Below are positions 40,732 to 55,700 of a DNA stretch of 64,000 nt, one piece after another. The DNA comes from Strix aluco (lineage: Eukaryota; Chordata; Aves; Strigiformes; Strigidae): NCBI RefSeq assembly GCF_031877795.1, contig NC_133946.1, positions 10,515,144 through 10,579,143 on the forward strand, written 5' to 3'. The notes beneath the pieces were generated by a model. The model did no database searches. It saw nothing but the letters and a program-made list of their open reading frames with translations, and was not told where the DNA came from. The stretch's first letter is position 1. The number at the start of each line of letters is the position of its first letter. The position numbers were made by a program, and so were the translations under genes.

Positions 40732-43700
40732 GTCAGTATTGGCCCTAAAGAATCATTTTCTCTTCCTGGTTCTGTTGCAACTGAAGAAATAAAAGGCTTT
40801 TACTGGCAACAGGTTTAAACAACCCAAAAAAGTGTCGAGGTGCATCGCTGCAGCCTGCCTGGAGGTATTAGCTCAGCTGGCAGAGGGTTAGGTGGCTTCG
40901 TGGGTCCTGTGCGTGTCACAAAGTTTGCCCTAATGAAGGGTGCTTGGCTACTGAACTCTGGAGGAGGGGAGGGTTGGCGGCTGAGTCTGGATAAGACGCT
41001 TTGCAAAGCTGCTGGACAGAAATATGAAATGAGTGTTGGTGTAGTTTCTGGCACGGCAGGTTTTCTCCATGTGTTTGTAACAAGCAGAGAAGCTGAAATA
41101 CTGTGTGTTACCATTATGTTGGCCTGGACTTGATTTGAGTGTGCTGCGAAATCTGAGAAAACCAGCTTCAGCTTCAAGCTCAAATGTACTTATGCCTGTG
41201 CACATGTGCATGTGTCTTCTCCTGGTGTTTTCTTTCGGAGGGAGCTGTTCCAAAAGTCAGGTCCTAGTTAGGCCCTGTCAGGCGCTCCAGCTTGTCTGAT
41301 GTTTGCGCTGCTGTTTAGGGGACTGCATGAAGCCGATGGTCTGGGAGTTGGGCCGTAACGGTGAGCAGTTTGGGAGCAGCTGCTCTGAGAGTCTGAGATG
41401 ATATTCCCGGAGATCCCGGGGAAGGCAGGAAGCTGCTGTGTCTCCTGCAGGTCCGTTTCATGTTGTTTTGAGGCAGTTGTAAACCCTTTGGGAAGGGCGA
41501 GTGTCAGCTCTGTGATAGCTGAAACTGTAACAGGGTTTCTCTCTGAAGCACAGCAGTGTGTGTACCCTCTCCTTCAAGGTGGTGTCTGTAAAGGTAAATC
41601 CTTATCCTTTAATACTCTGAAATCATTTGATGTGAGGCAGTGTGGTACTCAGCATTAAGCTTTGTCCTCGAGAGTGAGCAGTTCTTGTTACCCTTTTGTT
41701 GCTGCTGGGTGCCTGGCCATGGAATGGGTGCCGGGGAGTTGTCGCCAGCACGCGCCTTGTAGATGGCCTGGGGACAGAAATCCTCTGGTGAGGGTGTAAA
41801 TGGTTATTTCAGCACTGGCCCCTGTGGAGAAGAGGATACCGTATAGGCCCTGTTTTGTCCACACCCCTGGTTTAGTGAATGTGTGCTCCTTTTCTGGTGC
41901 TTCTTGGTGCCCCTGAATGAATTCCATGTTTACTTTTTGCAGAGAGGATTGTCATACTAGATGATTTGGTTACAGGCATCTATACTTTTATAGTCAGCTG
42001 CCTTAGCCCGCTTCAGGAACCTGAAGCGACTCTGATTTGAAGTGGTTTTTAATCTTTTCTCTTTTTTGAGAGGGTGCTTATAAAAAAAAAAAAAAAAAAC
42101 AAACACCCAAAACAAACAAACAAAACTGTAATACATCTGTGGGTCCTTCAGGATGGCTTGTTTTTCCCCAAGTGCTTTGGTGGATGCTTTAATTTGGCAA
42201 TGCTGCCAAAAACAGCAGTCCTACCTCCTCCCTTGTCCTGATACATTTGTTCCCACAACTGCGCAGCTCAAGGTGCTGGTTTGACTGGGGAGTGACTGTT
42301 TCTATAGCCAGCAGTCAGGGTGGCAGGATAGCTTCTCTTGGAGATGGTGGCAGCTTGAGATTTTGGTTAAACTACAATCTGAGCTATGCTTTGACCAGTT
42401 GAAGTAACCCAAAATGGCTGGATAAAGACTGGGCAGATGAAGACAACTAGCAGCTAGGAACTTACCAGTTTAAAAATGCTTATAATCTCACAAAGAAAAA
42501 TTGTCAGGAAGAGCTGCTGTCCTCGTGTAGGTGGTCTGGACTCCAGCAGAATGTGCTAAGCTGGATAAATGGCTGCATGCTGATGAGCTCCATGATTAAG
42601 GGGCTTGGGAAGGCACATGGGCAGCAAGCAGAGGATGAGGCTCACCTGGGCTTCTATGGCCTGATGTGCATGTTGTCTCTGCTGGCCTGTAGCTGAGAGG
42701 AGGAGGCATGACCCCTGTGTGGTAGGTGAGGCTTAGTTCATGCCTCCTGCTTTGTTTTTCCTGGGAACTTCCAGCTCGTTGTGTTCACTTGCTGTGTCAG
42801 TGACACTTCCTTGTTGAAGGACCTTTAAAATATGATTATTTGGTTTTTTGAGATGCATGCTTTGAAATGTTGGGAGCTGTTCTCTTAGCTAGTGTTTCTG
42901 GCCTTTGCAGATCAAGGTATCATGGGTGAATTACCCAGGAAGACAAAAGTGCTGAATCTGACTTATTTGAATATCCTGCTCCTATGTATGCCTTGGCCTT
43001 GGGAGTTGGTTTTAATATGCCTACATTAAAAGTTCTAGGTAGGGAAACAGGTAGTTGGTAGTACAGTATGTTTCTGCTGCTGTAAGCTGTGTTTCTGTGT
43101 GACTGGGGATCAATGTGGATGTGATAGCAAAAGAATAAATATATTTTAAAAAAAAATAAAATCCAAAGTAGTCCTACCAGCCAAACAACCTTGGCCAGCA
43201 TAGTTAGTAGTGGTGAAGGGGATGAATTAATTGCATGGGCAAGTAGCGTGGTTTGATGGCACCAGTGGCCTGAGATGGCAAAAACAGCTTCCTATCTGGT
43301 GTGTCAGGGTAATTGCACCAACAGCCTCGCTGACTGACTGGCTTCCAGCAGAATGTAGAGCAAGTCTTGAGTGTTTTGTGTTCTTTTATTTAGTGAGCGA
43401 TACTGTTGCCTTCCTCTGGTTCAACAAAAATCTGATCTATGTATGCTTTCTGAATGGAGTGTCAGTATTGGTGAAAGATCTGGGTTTTGAGGAGAAATTC
43501 ACCTCTGCTTCAGATGTAGTTGCACTCCTACAAGAATTCTCTGCCAGTTCCCACATCCCTGTGTAGTACAACGATGCTTACGTTAGGTGGGTCGTGTTGG
43601 TCTCACTGTGCTTGCTTCCTAGCTCGGGCTCTACATCCCAAGATTTTGAAGGCCTGGGTGAGCTGGTCTGGTCACAGGGTACTGTTGGGAGGGTATCTTG

Positions 43701-46700
43701 CACCCATCTGAAACAATTAGACTGTGGAAGAAGCTGTGTCACGGCAAGCTCTGGGAGGCTGTCCCAGGAGGGGAAGGCAGCCCGTGGACGATGCTGCGTG
43801 AGTGGGGAAGAGTGCACAGAGCAGTGAGTTAAGGGTTATCCCCGTTCCTCACCGAGATTCAGCCCTGCAGCATGAGTCCTGGAGGATGGGACTTGTCAGG
43901 CACTGCAGAGTAGTTTTCTATGAAGTCTGCGTATATGTGGCTGCTCCTCAGCTCTGTAATGAGGCGGTACTTTGGGGATTGATTTGAGGTGCTGGCTTTA
44001 TAAGCTGTTAGCTGCGTGTTTTGCAGTCCCTTAATCGAGGAGCTGAAATGCTCTATTGTATCCTATGCCCCGAGTGACAGTCCAGCCCTGGCACTAACAA
44101 TGCCATGGTCCCTCTCTGAGACTTGGAAGTCTTCCGCTGACTGTCACTGGGTGGTCGCACCCAGCCCATGTCACACCAGGCTGTTCAGCTCCCCGTGAGG
44201 AGGCACACTGGCACCTGGAGCTGGAGCCTGGGCTTCTTAAAGGCAGGGGCAGCAACATGAGCAGCTCTGGCTATGGACTAAGCTCTGGAGAAAAAGTTCA
44301 GTCAGTGTGGTGCTGCAGTGCTCAGATACTCTGCCTGGTTTTGACTGTCCAGCAGTTTCCTCACAGAGTACGTCACCTGCATTGCGCTGCCTCGGCACTC
44401 ACCAGGATCTCCATGAGGTGATAGAGTCTGAAAAAGAAACTGTTGCATGTATGTAACTTAATTTTTTGGTAAGGTTACATCTGTGTCAGATCATCAGCAG
44501 GGAAGGAATCTCCCAGTGGTGCTCCGGAGCTGTTTGAGGAGCAAGTTAGTACATCTCTGGAAACTGCTGCCGGAGGGGCTGTTTGACCCAACGCTTTCTA
44601 AAGCTGTGCTTGGCCTGCTCGAGGTGAGGCGTGCCGGGTGTGTGGGCCTCTGCTGAGGAGGGATTTCTCTTTCTCCACTCTTCACCGCACACGAAGCCGC
44701 TTTACCCGTCTGGAGCTGTGTGAATCTGTGGAGCTGCCGACGGGCTCCTCAGCGGGACGCGGGGCTGGTGTCTGCCTGTCCTCCTGCAGGGCAGTCGCTG
44801 AGTATTCCTGGGTGCTGGAAGTGTGAGGAAATCTCGCCTTCTGTCTGCTCCGGGGCTGATTTTGCCAGGACTTTCCTGTGAACTAAGACTAGCAAGACTC
44901 TGAATTATGAGTTGGATTAGCACATCACCAAAGTGATGCCCTACGCTTTCAGTGACAATACTCAGGGTGAGGAATGAGGGATGGCAACGTTGGATCGCTT
45001 CAGAATGGCTTGGGGGAGCATAGAGGGTGAGTGCCATTACCCTAATGACAAATCCTGCCCCAAATCCTGCCTTCGTGGTCTTTCTGCTGCTGTCAAGTCA
45101 GCAGTCTGTATCGCAGGGTGTGGTTCCAAGTTAAGATTGCCGGTGTGGCAGAGCTGGTTTAAGAGGTTTTCTCCCTCCCTCTGTTAGTGCCTCAGGCACT
45201 GATGCCCCTGAGCTGAATGCTGTGGATCATGCACTAGATAAAAGTGTGTGGGGGGGTGGGTATCTAATCCAAGCTGTTGACTCTGCTGGCTGCCCCACCA
45301 GCAAACCCGATGAAACTGGAGAGGTGGCAGCCTGAGATGGGGAGACAGGGTGGGGTAGGAAACTCTTAAACTGGCTCTTCTGCTGGAGAGAGCCTGCAGT
45401 GGAGCCACCCCCTCCCTCGGGGCAGCGGGTGCTCTCTGGGGCTTGGGCACAGCTCCTGCCGAGGGTATTGTGATGCCTGGGCTTGGACTGACCACCCCTG
45501 GCTGGGTGTAGTGGCACCCTTGTTTTGATTGTTGTGACTCCCATGAAAGGAAATGGGCCTGTGGAGGAGTAGACCAACCCGCTGATAAGTGCTCTGGGTG
45601 CTGGAGCATATGGAAGATGAGGGGCGAGCCGGAGTGTGAAATGCTCTCTCTCCCATCGCTTGGGGCAGTCCCTGTCCTGCCTTAGCACTGCCCTGCCCTG
45701 CCCTCTGGTCAGATCCTTGTGTGAAATTTGAGAGGAGGCCTCTGCCTGTCCTTCCCAGCCAAAAACTGAGGCCTCTCCTGTAAACAGCAGTTAGCAAACC
45801 TGTCCTTACATGTTGGTGTCCACGCTATCCCCTGGGCAAGAGTTCACATGAGCTTTACAGTATGCGGAGTCATCAGCTGAGGGATGGAGCTCTGGGAGCG
45901 TGGAGGAAAAGGTTTCTCTTGCAGCCATGTGCACTGTGGAGTGGCATCAGCGTGCTCAGGGTGTGCGCTGCCTGTGCCCGTGGGACGGCAAGGCTGGCTC
46001 TGATGTGTGCCCAGAGTTGCAGCAGCTCTAAACTTGTGGTGTTCAACTTGTTCATATCGGTGGTACCAGATATTTTCTGCAAGATTGGGTGATGTCAAAT
46101 GCAGGATGCAACCCGTGGGGCCAGGAAGACCCGTGCATGTTAGCGTTCACGTGACACTCATGACAGAGTTCCAGCCCTTATCCTCACACTGCCAAGGGGA
46201 TAGATGGCCTCAGAGCTGAGAGGGACGTCAGCAGGACACTGCTTATGGCTGGTAGGGTAGCGAGGAGGAGGAGGCAGCTGCCAGCCCTCCCTGTGTTGGT
46301 CAAGCAACTGCCCTTGCTCTATCTTGACTGGCTCACGCTGTCCCAAAAGTGGGATGCAAGGAGCAATGTCTTCCTGTCCAGTTCAGCCCGACTTCTTGTT
46401 TGTTCTCCTTGTAGTGCTGCTTGCTACCAGGTAGTGATCCCTTGCAGTCGCTGGTGTTTGTCATCCTCAGATCTTGGTGTGCTTGGCAGAGGCCTGCAGG
46501 ATACCGGCTTTCCCAGAGCTGCTCCTATTGACTTGAGACTCGTACGTGTGTGCTGGGCTGAGCCTACCAGCATAGTTCCTGCGGGTACTGAAGCGTGGGA
46601 CGAGCCACATGCGCTCGCTGAGAATCTGGGTGGTTGTACATCACACACCACCACCACCCCCCCCCCCCCGCGTTTGAAATTTGACGCTGGCAATCCCTTA

Positions 46701-49700
46701 CCCGGTCAAGCGATGCTCCCTCTGGTTGCCTGAAAGGGCTCGGAGTTTGTCTGCTGTGTGCCCTCCGTGAAACCCTGTCTGGCCAGATGTCGCTGGTCTG
46801 CTGGACACACCTCAATTTCCTAGTCTAGACAGGACCTGTGCAAGTAGGGTAATTAATATCTCCCACATGCCTCTGCCTCAAAGTGAAGACACTACAAATG
46901 AGTCATTCCAAATGACCCAGGTGTAATAATTGAGCTCTAAATAATTTAGGGACTGTTCAGATTTGATCTGGGCAGCTCTTTGGTGGAAGCTAGCAGCAAC
47001 TGAAAGCTATCCTGGGAAAGCTTTAGAAATCCCTGTGAGCATTTAGATGCTGAAAGATGCAAGAGTGTGGCTGGACCCTGGGAGAATACGTCCCTGAAAC
47101 CAACTGGATGATGTTCTGTGTCAGCAGAGAGGAACGCAGGAGGTAAATATCTCCGCTGGTTCCTTACTGTCCGAAGCCTGGCTGTGTCTTGAGTGTGTCC
47201 TGGAAGCCAGTGCAGGAGCTCCTGAAGTTATTTATGAGTTACCAAAGAATATCTGCGAGTTGCATCTATGTCTCCTGTTAATAAGCAGGAGTAGATTTTT
47301 CACAGGGTTATCCCAGCTGGAGGTGACACTAACAAGTTGGAGAGCGGGCCCTATGCCCCCAGTACCTTTTTATTGTTGGCTCATTATGTCAGGAGCTACC
47401 CAGATGGGTCTACAGGTCACTGGCTGGCATTTGGGGAGAAGTGGCACATGTGGGGGAAGTGGTGGTGTGCTCAGAAGGTGGAGAAACAAGGTGGTGCACA
47501 AACACTGTCCTCTGAAAATGTATGAGGGAAAGCAGTTGTCTTCAGGGTGAGATGTTTTGTGCTGCTGATGACAGAAGAGTGTTGTTGATTCCAGAGGAGA
47601 AAATGATGGGTGAGCTCTGAGGGAGTAGCCTGAGCTCTGGAAGGCTCGGTTTGCTGCCGGAGTTGACGTACTAGTTCACAGACTTTGTTATACTGTGCCT
47701 GACCTGCTTTTATTTTGGTGGAAGAGGTAGAAGGTGAGGAGGAACACGACGTACCACGTTGAATCGCGGCGCATTGTCGTGCACCTGCGGCAGTGGACGG
47801 TGCATCTGCAGCGTGATCCTGCTTGGGGCCGGCTGCTGCACCAAAGCACATACTGGTGTGCTCAGAGAACAAGAGTTGTAGCTGAGCAGATCTGCCTTAT
47901 CCTACCTGGTTTTGGTCCTGGTGGAGAGGGAGATGAGAGCAGAGAAAGATCTTGCTTGGTTGCCTTGAGAAAAGCAAAAGAGCAAAGTGGAAGAGCAAAC
48001 CCCACAGTATGATGACAGGGTGTATAATTAGATATCAAAGATAATAAGCTGTCAAAAGCTCTAGGAGGCAAGAAGGATGGGGAGCATGTATCTTGGAACT
48101 GGAAGGGTTGTCTCCAGTCAGTTTGGAGAACCTGACATCTCAGTTAGGTTTGATGTTCTTGGGGTGGGGGTCAGACAGAAAAAACCTGTGCGGAGCCCTC
48201 CCCACTGGGAGGGAGCAGGGAGCAGTGGAGGCATATGCCCCTGCTTGGAAAAGCTTCAGCTGAAGCAAAGAAGCTGTCTGTGACTGCGCTCGTAGAAACA
48301 CATCAGCAAAAAGCCTGTCAATAAAATTTGAAACCAGCATCGCGGCTATCTTTCCTCTTGGATGATCTCAAGCTAGTTGAGCTGCAGACTGAACTCTTTG
48401 CTGTACAAGTGCTTGTGCTGGTCCAGGCTCAATTCCTTCTCTGGAGGGCTTAGGGCAGGGTGTCAGCCCCGTTGGGGCTGTAGGGAACTTTGTTGGTCTT
48501 CCCTTTCCACAGTGGTCTGAACTCCCAGTGCTGCCCACCTTCAGGTACCTGCAGATCTCCCTTGGCGAGGACACTAATGACTTCTGATTTTTGAGGGCCA
48601 AGGAGTAGAGTAGTGAGAGCATGTTCCTACTGCTCCTCCTCTAACTCGCTACCTCTCAGGTCCTGTCAGTTCTGCCAAGTAGCAGCTCTAGGAACAAATG
48701 TTCTGCCACCTCTGTGTTGCATCTTGGGCGGTTAGGAAACGTTCTGTGCCTTGTGTCCCCCACCCAGCTAGAGGTAGCTAACGGTTGGACCACACTGGTT
48801 AATTTTCACTTCTCCTTGCTCATCGGATGGGGAAATCACAGGCTCCAGGACAGTGTAACAAGAATGAGCGTGAGCTGCTCTAAGTCACTGATGCTAGAAG
48901 ACTCAGCTCATACAGCCTGGCACTTAATCTGGAGAGACCAGAAGGGATGTGATCAACTCAAAGTTTTCTGTTTGCTGATACTCCCTGTTTACCTTCCCCC
49001 CCCCCCCCAGCTCCTAGGAACCAGGTGAGGAGATGCGTAGCTGTCTGCAGGTGTTGCTTGCTGGCACTTGAGATGGTTCAGATAAACCTGGTGACAAAGT
49101 GTAGCCTGCGAATTCATGATGGGGGAGAGGAGATGCATCCCTTTGACAGGGTTTCTCTGTTCCGTTTCTGTGCAGCCATGCTTGTGCATCTCTGTTGCTG
49201 TAGAAACAGTACGGATAGTAAACAGTATGAGCTGGCTGTCCAGGGACTCTGAATCCCTGTAGAAGTTCCAGGAAGCTGAACTGGAGGAGGTTTTGGGCTG
49301 GGATCTGCCCGGGGTTGCAGTCTGGTAAGAAGAGGGAGGTGGGTTTACGCTTGTGCAGTAGCCTGATGGGGAGGTGCACTCTCTGTAGCGCTTCCACCCA
49401 GGTTGGGTGCCTGGAAGGGTGCAAATCTGGGTGGCGTCCTTGCTGCCAGAAGAGCTGAGATGTGGTTCTTGGCGCTGCATGTGATGTGCTTGTGTGAGTG
49501 AGCAAGCTGGGGCAGGGTGGCAGGACTGGCAACTTTTACTGCTGTCAGCTGGGACAGGTCATGATGATGACGTGAGTGGAGTGGTAAACTTTCCTCCCTA
49601 CAGTACATAAAACACTGGCTGCTTTTTGTCTTTCCCTGGATCTTTTTAGCCATCACACTGTACACTAACAAGAGTTTTAAAGCTGCCCCACAGACACAGA

Positions 49701-52700
49701 CCTCGCACCCTTTTATGTCAAGGAAGAGGCTCTGAGGTGTGATCATCGTCTGTGGTTTTTGTTAGCGCTGGTCTGGGAACTGACTGCAGAATTGTGTTGT
49801 CATGTCTTAGCTGGTCCTGACAGAGTTTGGGAGAAGAGGTTGCTTGATAAAAGACACCGAGGGAAGGATCAGGATGTTGCTTGATAGAACCGTTATCTAG
49901 AGAAGCAGATCCCACCCAGTGAGGCACATTCTCACTGCAAGTGTGGTGTGCAGAGGGGATGGTCCTTTTTGATGTTGCTTCTTACTTTGCCTAACTTTTC
50001 ATGAGGCAGCAGTGAAAGTCTGCAGGGCGAGAGGAGAGGCAGTGCTGCAGAACTTGGAGAGACAGTGAAGCAAAAGCTGGAGGAACAATCAGAAGGCTGA
50101 AGAGCGGAAAAGCGTATATTTGTTTAATTAAAAAAAAAAAAAAAAGGCTGGCCTGTGTTGTTCAGTCCAAGAGTGCTCTGCTTCCCCCTTGCTCTCCCAT
50201 GTACCCCTGGCTCTCAGGAGCTGTAATCTTGGGATCAAGCTGCTGGAAGTGGAAAGGAGAGGGCTGAAAGCGTGTGCTCCTTTAGGGTTAGACTGCCTTA
50301 GCATCTCTAATTTGTTGTGTGTAAATATTTCCATGTGTCACTGAGCCCCTTTGCCCCATTTGGAGTAAGGAAGGGGCAAGTACTGGGCTTCTTGTGGAGC
50401 AAAGGGGGAGGGAGTGCATGCAGTGATGATGTAACAGTGCAGAGTACAGAGGAAATAATCCTTCCTAGTAGATGGTTTCACACACTGTCCATGTTCTTCC
50501 CAATGGTTTGGGTTGTTTTCCTTCTTTGTAAGCATCCTAGGCCCTATAGCCTGCAATTCAGGCAGCCCGTTGCTATTCTCTTTAAGGGACAGTGTCAGCT
50601 TAGCAGGAAACAAACCCCAAAGCTTCCTGTGCTTTTGCTGTCCAAGTACTCCTGTGGTCCAGCTTTGTTCAGTTTGTGTGATGAGACAGAACTAGCAACA
50701 GGTTTCTACAGAGCTGAGCTGGGACGCTGGGAAATTTGGAGGGTGAGCTCTTTCCCACTGAAAAATCTGAGCTAAGTCCTCTGAACTCCCACCATGTTGT
50801 GGACAGAGAGGTGCTCTGCCTGTCCCAGTAAGGAGTGAAGTTGTGTAGTGCTGACCTACTAATGCTAGATCAGCTGCACCTCTGTCCCCAAACGCGGGTG
50901 GCTCCATCTGTCCCTTGGGCTGGCTCTGCTGAGTCTCTGCCCCGTGGTCTGTGTGGGCTCAGAAACCTGGAAGTTAATGGTAAACTGTTAAGCCTGCTTT
51001 TTTGGAGAAGTTTTGGTCTATTTTGTTCCATTTTGGGGATGCTCTGTTGCCTTCCTGTACAAAGCAAAAAGGAGGTGGTAATGTCAGAGGCTGACTGTGT
51101 GGCACGTGTGCTAGGGACACCTTGGCAGGGGAAGGACTCTACACAGCAGATTTTTTACTTGGATTTCTTCTGGTTTGGAAGGGGTGGGAGGTAATTAAAG
51201 GGACTTGGAAGAATTGATGGTCCTTCATGAGCTTCCTCAAGCTCACAGAATCCAGGCAGGGTTTGTCCAGGTATCAGGGTGCTATGGCTGGTGGTGGGTG
51301 CGGGCAGTCTGAGGGTTGGTAGTGTCATAAAAACTAGTTGGGACAGTGGCTGTGAAATGTGCTGCAGGTGACTGGAGTGAGAAGCCGTATCCTTTCCTAG
51401 GAGCAGCGTTTCCTTATTGGGACTGTTGCCAGACTTGCCCATCTGTGATCTGATCTAGCATGTTCCTCTGTCTCATGGTTCTGCCGCTGTGGCTGGTCAG
51501 TGTGTGGTTTAGCAGCAGCTGCTGGAGTTCTCCTTGGCCCGTTGGTGCTGTTTCCCCACCTGCCTCTTTCAGCCTTGCTCCAATTCCCCAATTACTCCTT
51601 GTGTACATCCAATTTTATAACCAAAAGTGCAAACGAAAGCGTTCTCCCTGCTCACTCTGAAACGCTGCCAGCCCTGCTCGTGATAGGAATCCCTCCTGGA
51701 GCTGTGAAGCCTGGAAGGGCTCCAGTTCTGTGTAGATCCTGTTCACTCCTCAGCCTGGTGCTTTGAGTCTGTCTTTGTCCAAGCATGTGCAACCTGGGAT
51801 ACACCAGTTCTGCTCTCCAGGTTTTGAGAGAGACAGGAGAGGATATGGGGCATTAAACCTGGGTTAAACCTGCTGGGTTAGTTCTTGGGTTCCTCTTGTG
51901 AAACCAGGTAGCAAAGGAGTGAGTTTAGTACAGCCGTCTTGTCCAGATAGTCGTCACTGGTGGATAGGGCACAGAGAGCTGCTAAAATTAGACGCCTGCT
52001 AGCTTGTCCTGGTGTCGGCCGGCCTCCAGGCTTGCACTGAGACAGATATGGCCACTGACAGGTTGTCCTGGGGCTCTTGCTTGGGGGATTATGGCCTTTT
52101 TCAGATCCTTCTGTGGTGTCTCCTTCTAGCTGGGGGAGCAGGGAGCCCAGGACCACTTTATTGATCATCTTTGGGGCGCTGGCAGTTCTTTGGTAAAGCA
52201 AATGGCTCTGCAGAGCCACAATATTAACAGAATGACATGGGCCCACTGCTGTAGGACCCTTTGTACCCCCAGGATGATGGGACGTGTTGTGGTTTTAGTT
52301 ACTGCTTCCTGTGCTTGGGAGGAAGAGGAGCTGAGGAGAAAGTGAAGTGATTGAAGGTGGGGAGGCACAGAGGACTGTGGGCAGAGAGAAACACAAGTAA
52401 TGTGCTTGTATGGACCAGAGCTTGGAGCCTACCCCAGGAACTGAAGTGGGAGGTGCAGGTTTGGAGCAGAGGCATACAGAAAGGAAAAGCTCTTGTGCTT
52501 AAGATAAGCAGTAACCTGGCAGACTGCTGACTGGATGTCGTAATCTTTGTGCCTTGGATCTTCATGCTGTATCTGAAAATAATTACAAGGGAGTGTCTTC
52601 GCTGCGTAGTCAGCTCTGGTATTGGCACCTGCTCTGCCCTGGGTCTGTCCGGCAGCGGCTTTGCTGCTTCCATGCTTGTCCATCCTCCTGCCAGGGGTTG

Positions 52701-55700
52701 CCTTTGCCTTGTGCCTTCCCAGGGAAACGGGACCTCTTCCCACTGATATAACGGATCTCACTGACCTTTGCGGGGTGGCTGTTAGCCGCTGGCGGATCTC
52801 AGCACGGCGTCTTGCCACAGGTACTCACTCAAGATTAAAACACCCATCAACCGGTTTGGATGTTGAAGGTCTGGACTTAACCTAGACAAGAGCTATAGCT
52901 GCTTGCTGTAAAAGTACGTGAGAAGTTAAGCTCGTAAACTGAGGAGAGTTAAGCTTGTTGGTTTATTATCAGTTTGGATGCATTTCAGCAAAGTAAACCT
53001 ACAGAGCGATGGGTGGCTAGGAGGCACCCGATGAGGAAGGGGAGAGATCCACGGGTAAGTCACACTGTTCTGTACATATGCTGGGAGCCAGGTAGAAGTT
53101 ACAATACCTGCAGCAAGGGCAGCTTGAAAGAAGGGAGTTCAGAAACAGGAGTGAAACTTCACTTCATTCTTCATGTCAACATCTTTCCTCTAAAGGAGTA
53201 AGGGAGGGTTGTGGGAGACTTCAAACCAGGCAAGCTACTCTGGAAACACAGCAGACAAAGAGGAGGAGACACAGGGGAGGGAAAAGTGAGGGGTGCTCTG
53301 GTCTCCTGAAGTGGAAGAAAGTTGTGGCATTGCAGGAGGAGGCTTCCTGGGGACTGGGAGATGGAGATGTTGGGAGATCAGGGAGGGAATGGCAGCAGAC
53401 AGAACAGGAAGTGACTAAAATACTGTGGTGTTTGTTGGTTTCACTCTGTAAATATGTGAGGCGCTCTCAGAGAAAGGACGACTTGTTCTTTTTTTCAAAT
53501 GTGACCTTGTACTTGTTCTTCTCTCAAAAAAAAAAAAACCCCACAGGAGAGTAGTCTTCTGGTTCCCTTCAGCTGACTGTCAGTTCCTTTGCCATTAGAG
53601 GTAGCTGTGCGCCATCGAGGGAGCGCTTGCTGCTGGAGAGATGTGTCCGAGGAAGGGTTTTGAAGAGTACCGCTGTGGAGCTGCATGAGGCACTTCCCCC
53701 GGCATCCTTGGGAGAAGGAGACTGCAGGTGAAAGGATCAGAATAGAAGGGCTAGCACTGAAGCTGTCTGCAGGATTAATATTCATGCTTCCTATTTCCTA
53801 CACTAATTGAATGGTACCCAAGAGGGCCAGAAAAAAATGGTGAAGGACAGCTATCTTAGATGAGAATTGCTGGCTGGCTGGTGTTGGAGGATGAATAAAC
53901 TGCTTTTATCTTGACCCTGCCTGACACAGAGAAAGGCTTTGGACTGCTTGTCAGTTCTTCCTTAGTAAAACTCATCAGGATGAGAAATGTCTGAATCCTA
54001 ACACAGATCACAAAGCTGAAAAAAGGCAGTATTTATATATTGCTGCCTAATGCTGAACACTGAGGTTATCCAACAGGAATATGTGTAATGTGCCTGACTC
54101 TTATCCCTTACTTTGCTGGGGCTGAGCTCCACCTGGGACATTCTGATGGATGGCAGTTTTGGAGGTGTTTCCTGATCTCCTTTTTGGAAGTCGTGCATCC
54201 CTGGCTGAACTGAGAGTTGACACTGGAAGAAATCCCAGTAGCGGAGCCACTCCTGGGCAGAAGCGGTCTTAGCCTAAGAGCCCCGGGCTGTGACTTGCTG
54301 ATATGCTCTGGCGAGGCCTGCCTGCATGGGGTTGCACCAAGAAACAGAAAGAAGAGTTGGGAAGGCTGTAGCAATCTGCTGGGAAGGGGTACTCGGCCAA
54401 GACCAAGCCCTGGCACGGGCTGTGGGACAGAGGTAACCAGCTTTCCCTAGGAAGAGATGAAATTGTGCCGTAGGAAGGATTTGTGCAGCTCTCACAAAGT
54501 GTGTGCTAGTGGAAAAAAATTAGTGTGTCGTGGCTTTGCATGTCTCTTGCCCTTTGCAGGTGTCGCCTGTAGCCAGTTATTTAACCAGGTAGCAATTCCC
54601 TGCGTGGCAGGTGAGAACCAAAGCACATCAGAGAAGAAAGGGGTCTTGGAGTGTCCCTACACAAGCCCTGGGCTTGTGCACTGACCACATCTGTCCTCAA
54701 CAGAGATTCAATTTGGGGAGCTGGGGAGCTGTGGTTTGTGTAACTGTGCTGTGAGGAAGCTGCAGACTCCAGGAGGGGAAAACTCTGCTGCAGGGATTTG
54801 CCCAAAGTCCCAGCAGATGCTGCCTCTCCCAAAACACACGCTTGGAAGTGCAGAAGCTTTTCCTTCCTCCTGTCTGCTTTGCACACACTGAAATATTGTT
54901 TTTCCCCACCCGTCCCAAGACAACAATGACATGAAAGCGCTGTGGCCCCAGCCGAGTACACGAGAGGCGTTGTATAACTGATGGGAGCTATTTGTATTGT
55001 GACAGCGCTTTTGAGTCCTCAGCCATGACTGGGATCCTATTCTCCTACATACTGTGCAAATTAGGAGGCCAGACTCTTCCCTGCCCACAGGAACAAGCAA
55101 AGCTGATCTGGCTGGGAGTGTGGAGGGAGTTTTGTGGCTGATGCTTTGCTGATGACAAGAGCATTAGACTTTGGAATTTGCTCAGCTGGAGGAGGCAGTC
55201 CCCTTCCTTCTGTGTTCTGCATCCCTGTTTCCCTGTTGCAACGGGATTCGAGTTTAAAGTGTTTCTGCCCATTTCCTGGTGTTTGCACCTTTGCGGTGTG
55301 GCTGCATTCTGTTTGCCTCAGAGGCTGTGCTGTGAAGGAGATCAGGGAGAAGAGTGGGAATGGTTCCCTGATCCCACAGTGCAGATCCATGGGTGGATCT
55401 AGCTGGAGTAAAGTGAAGTTTACATTACTGCTGTTCCATGTAGTGTGAGTCCACGGTCGGTTGGGCTGGTAGAGCGGCATCCTCTGAAACGTTGTGTTTC
55501 TTTGGTCATAAAGCCTCCAAGTTTTATTAGTGAGTGACCACATCTGCTGCATGTTCATGTAGGGTAGGAGTGGGATCTGTCCTCAAAGCCGTAATTTGTG
55601 CTCACGATTAATGAACACAAAGTGGTTTTGTGGCCCAAATGCCAAATTGGAGTGACTGGGCACCAGAGCTAGCATCATGCGAGTAAGCAGCAGCAATGGG

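Noticed and set aside
40866-40885. tRNA-like A box (TAGCTCAGCTGG)
   Set aside because: No matching B box (GGTTCGANNCC) or cloverleaf arms follow within 80 bases.
42060-42125. Poly(A) run followed by CAAACA repeats as a possible retroposon tail
   Set aside because: No recognisable element or target-site duplication next to it.
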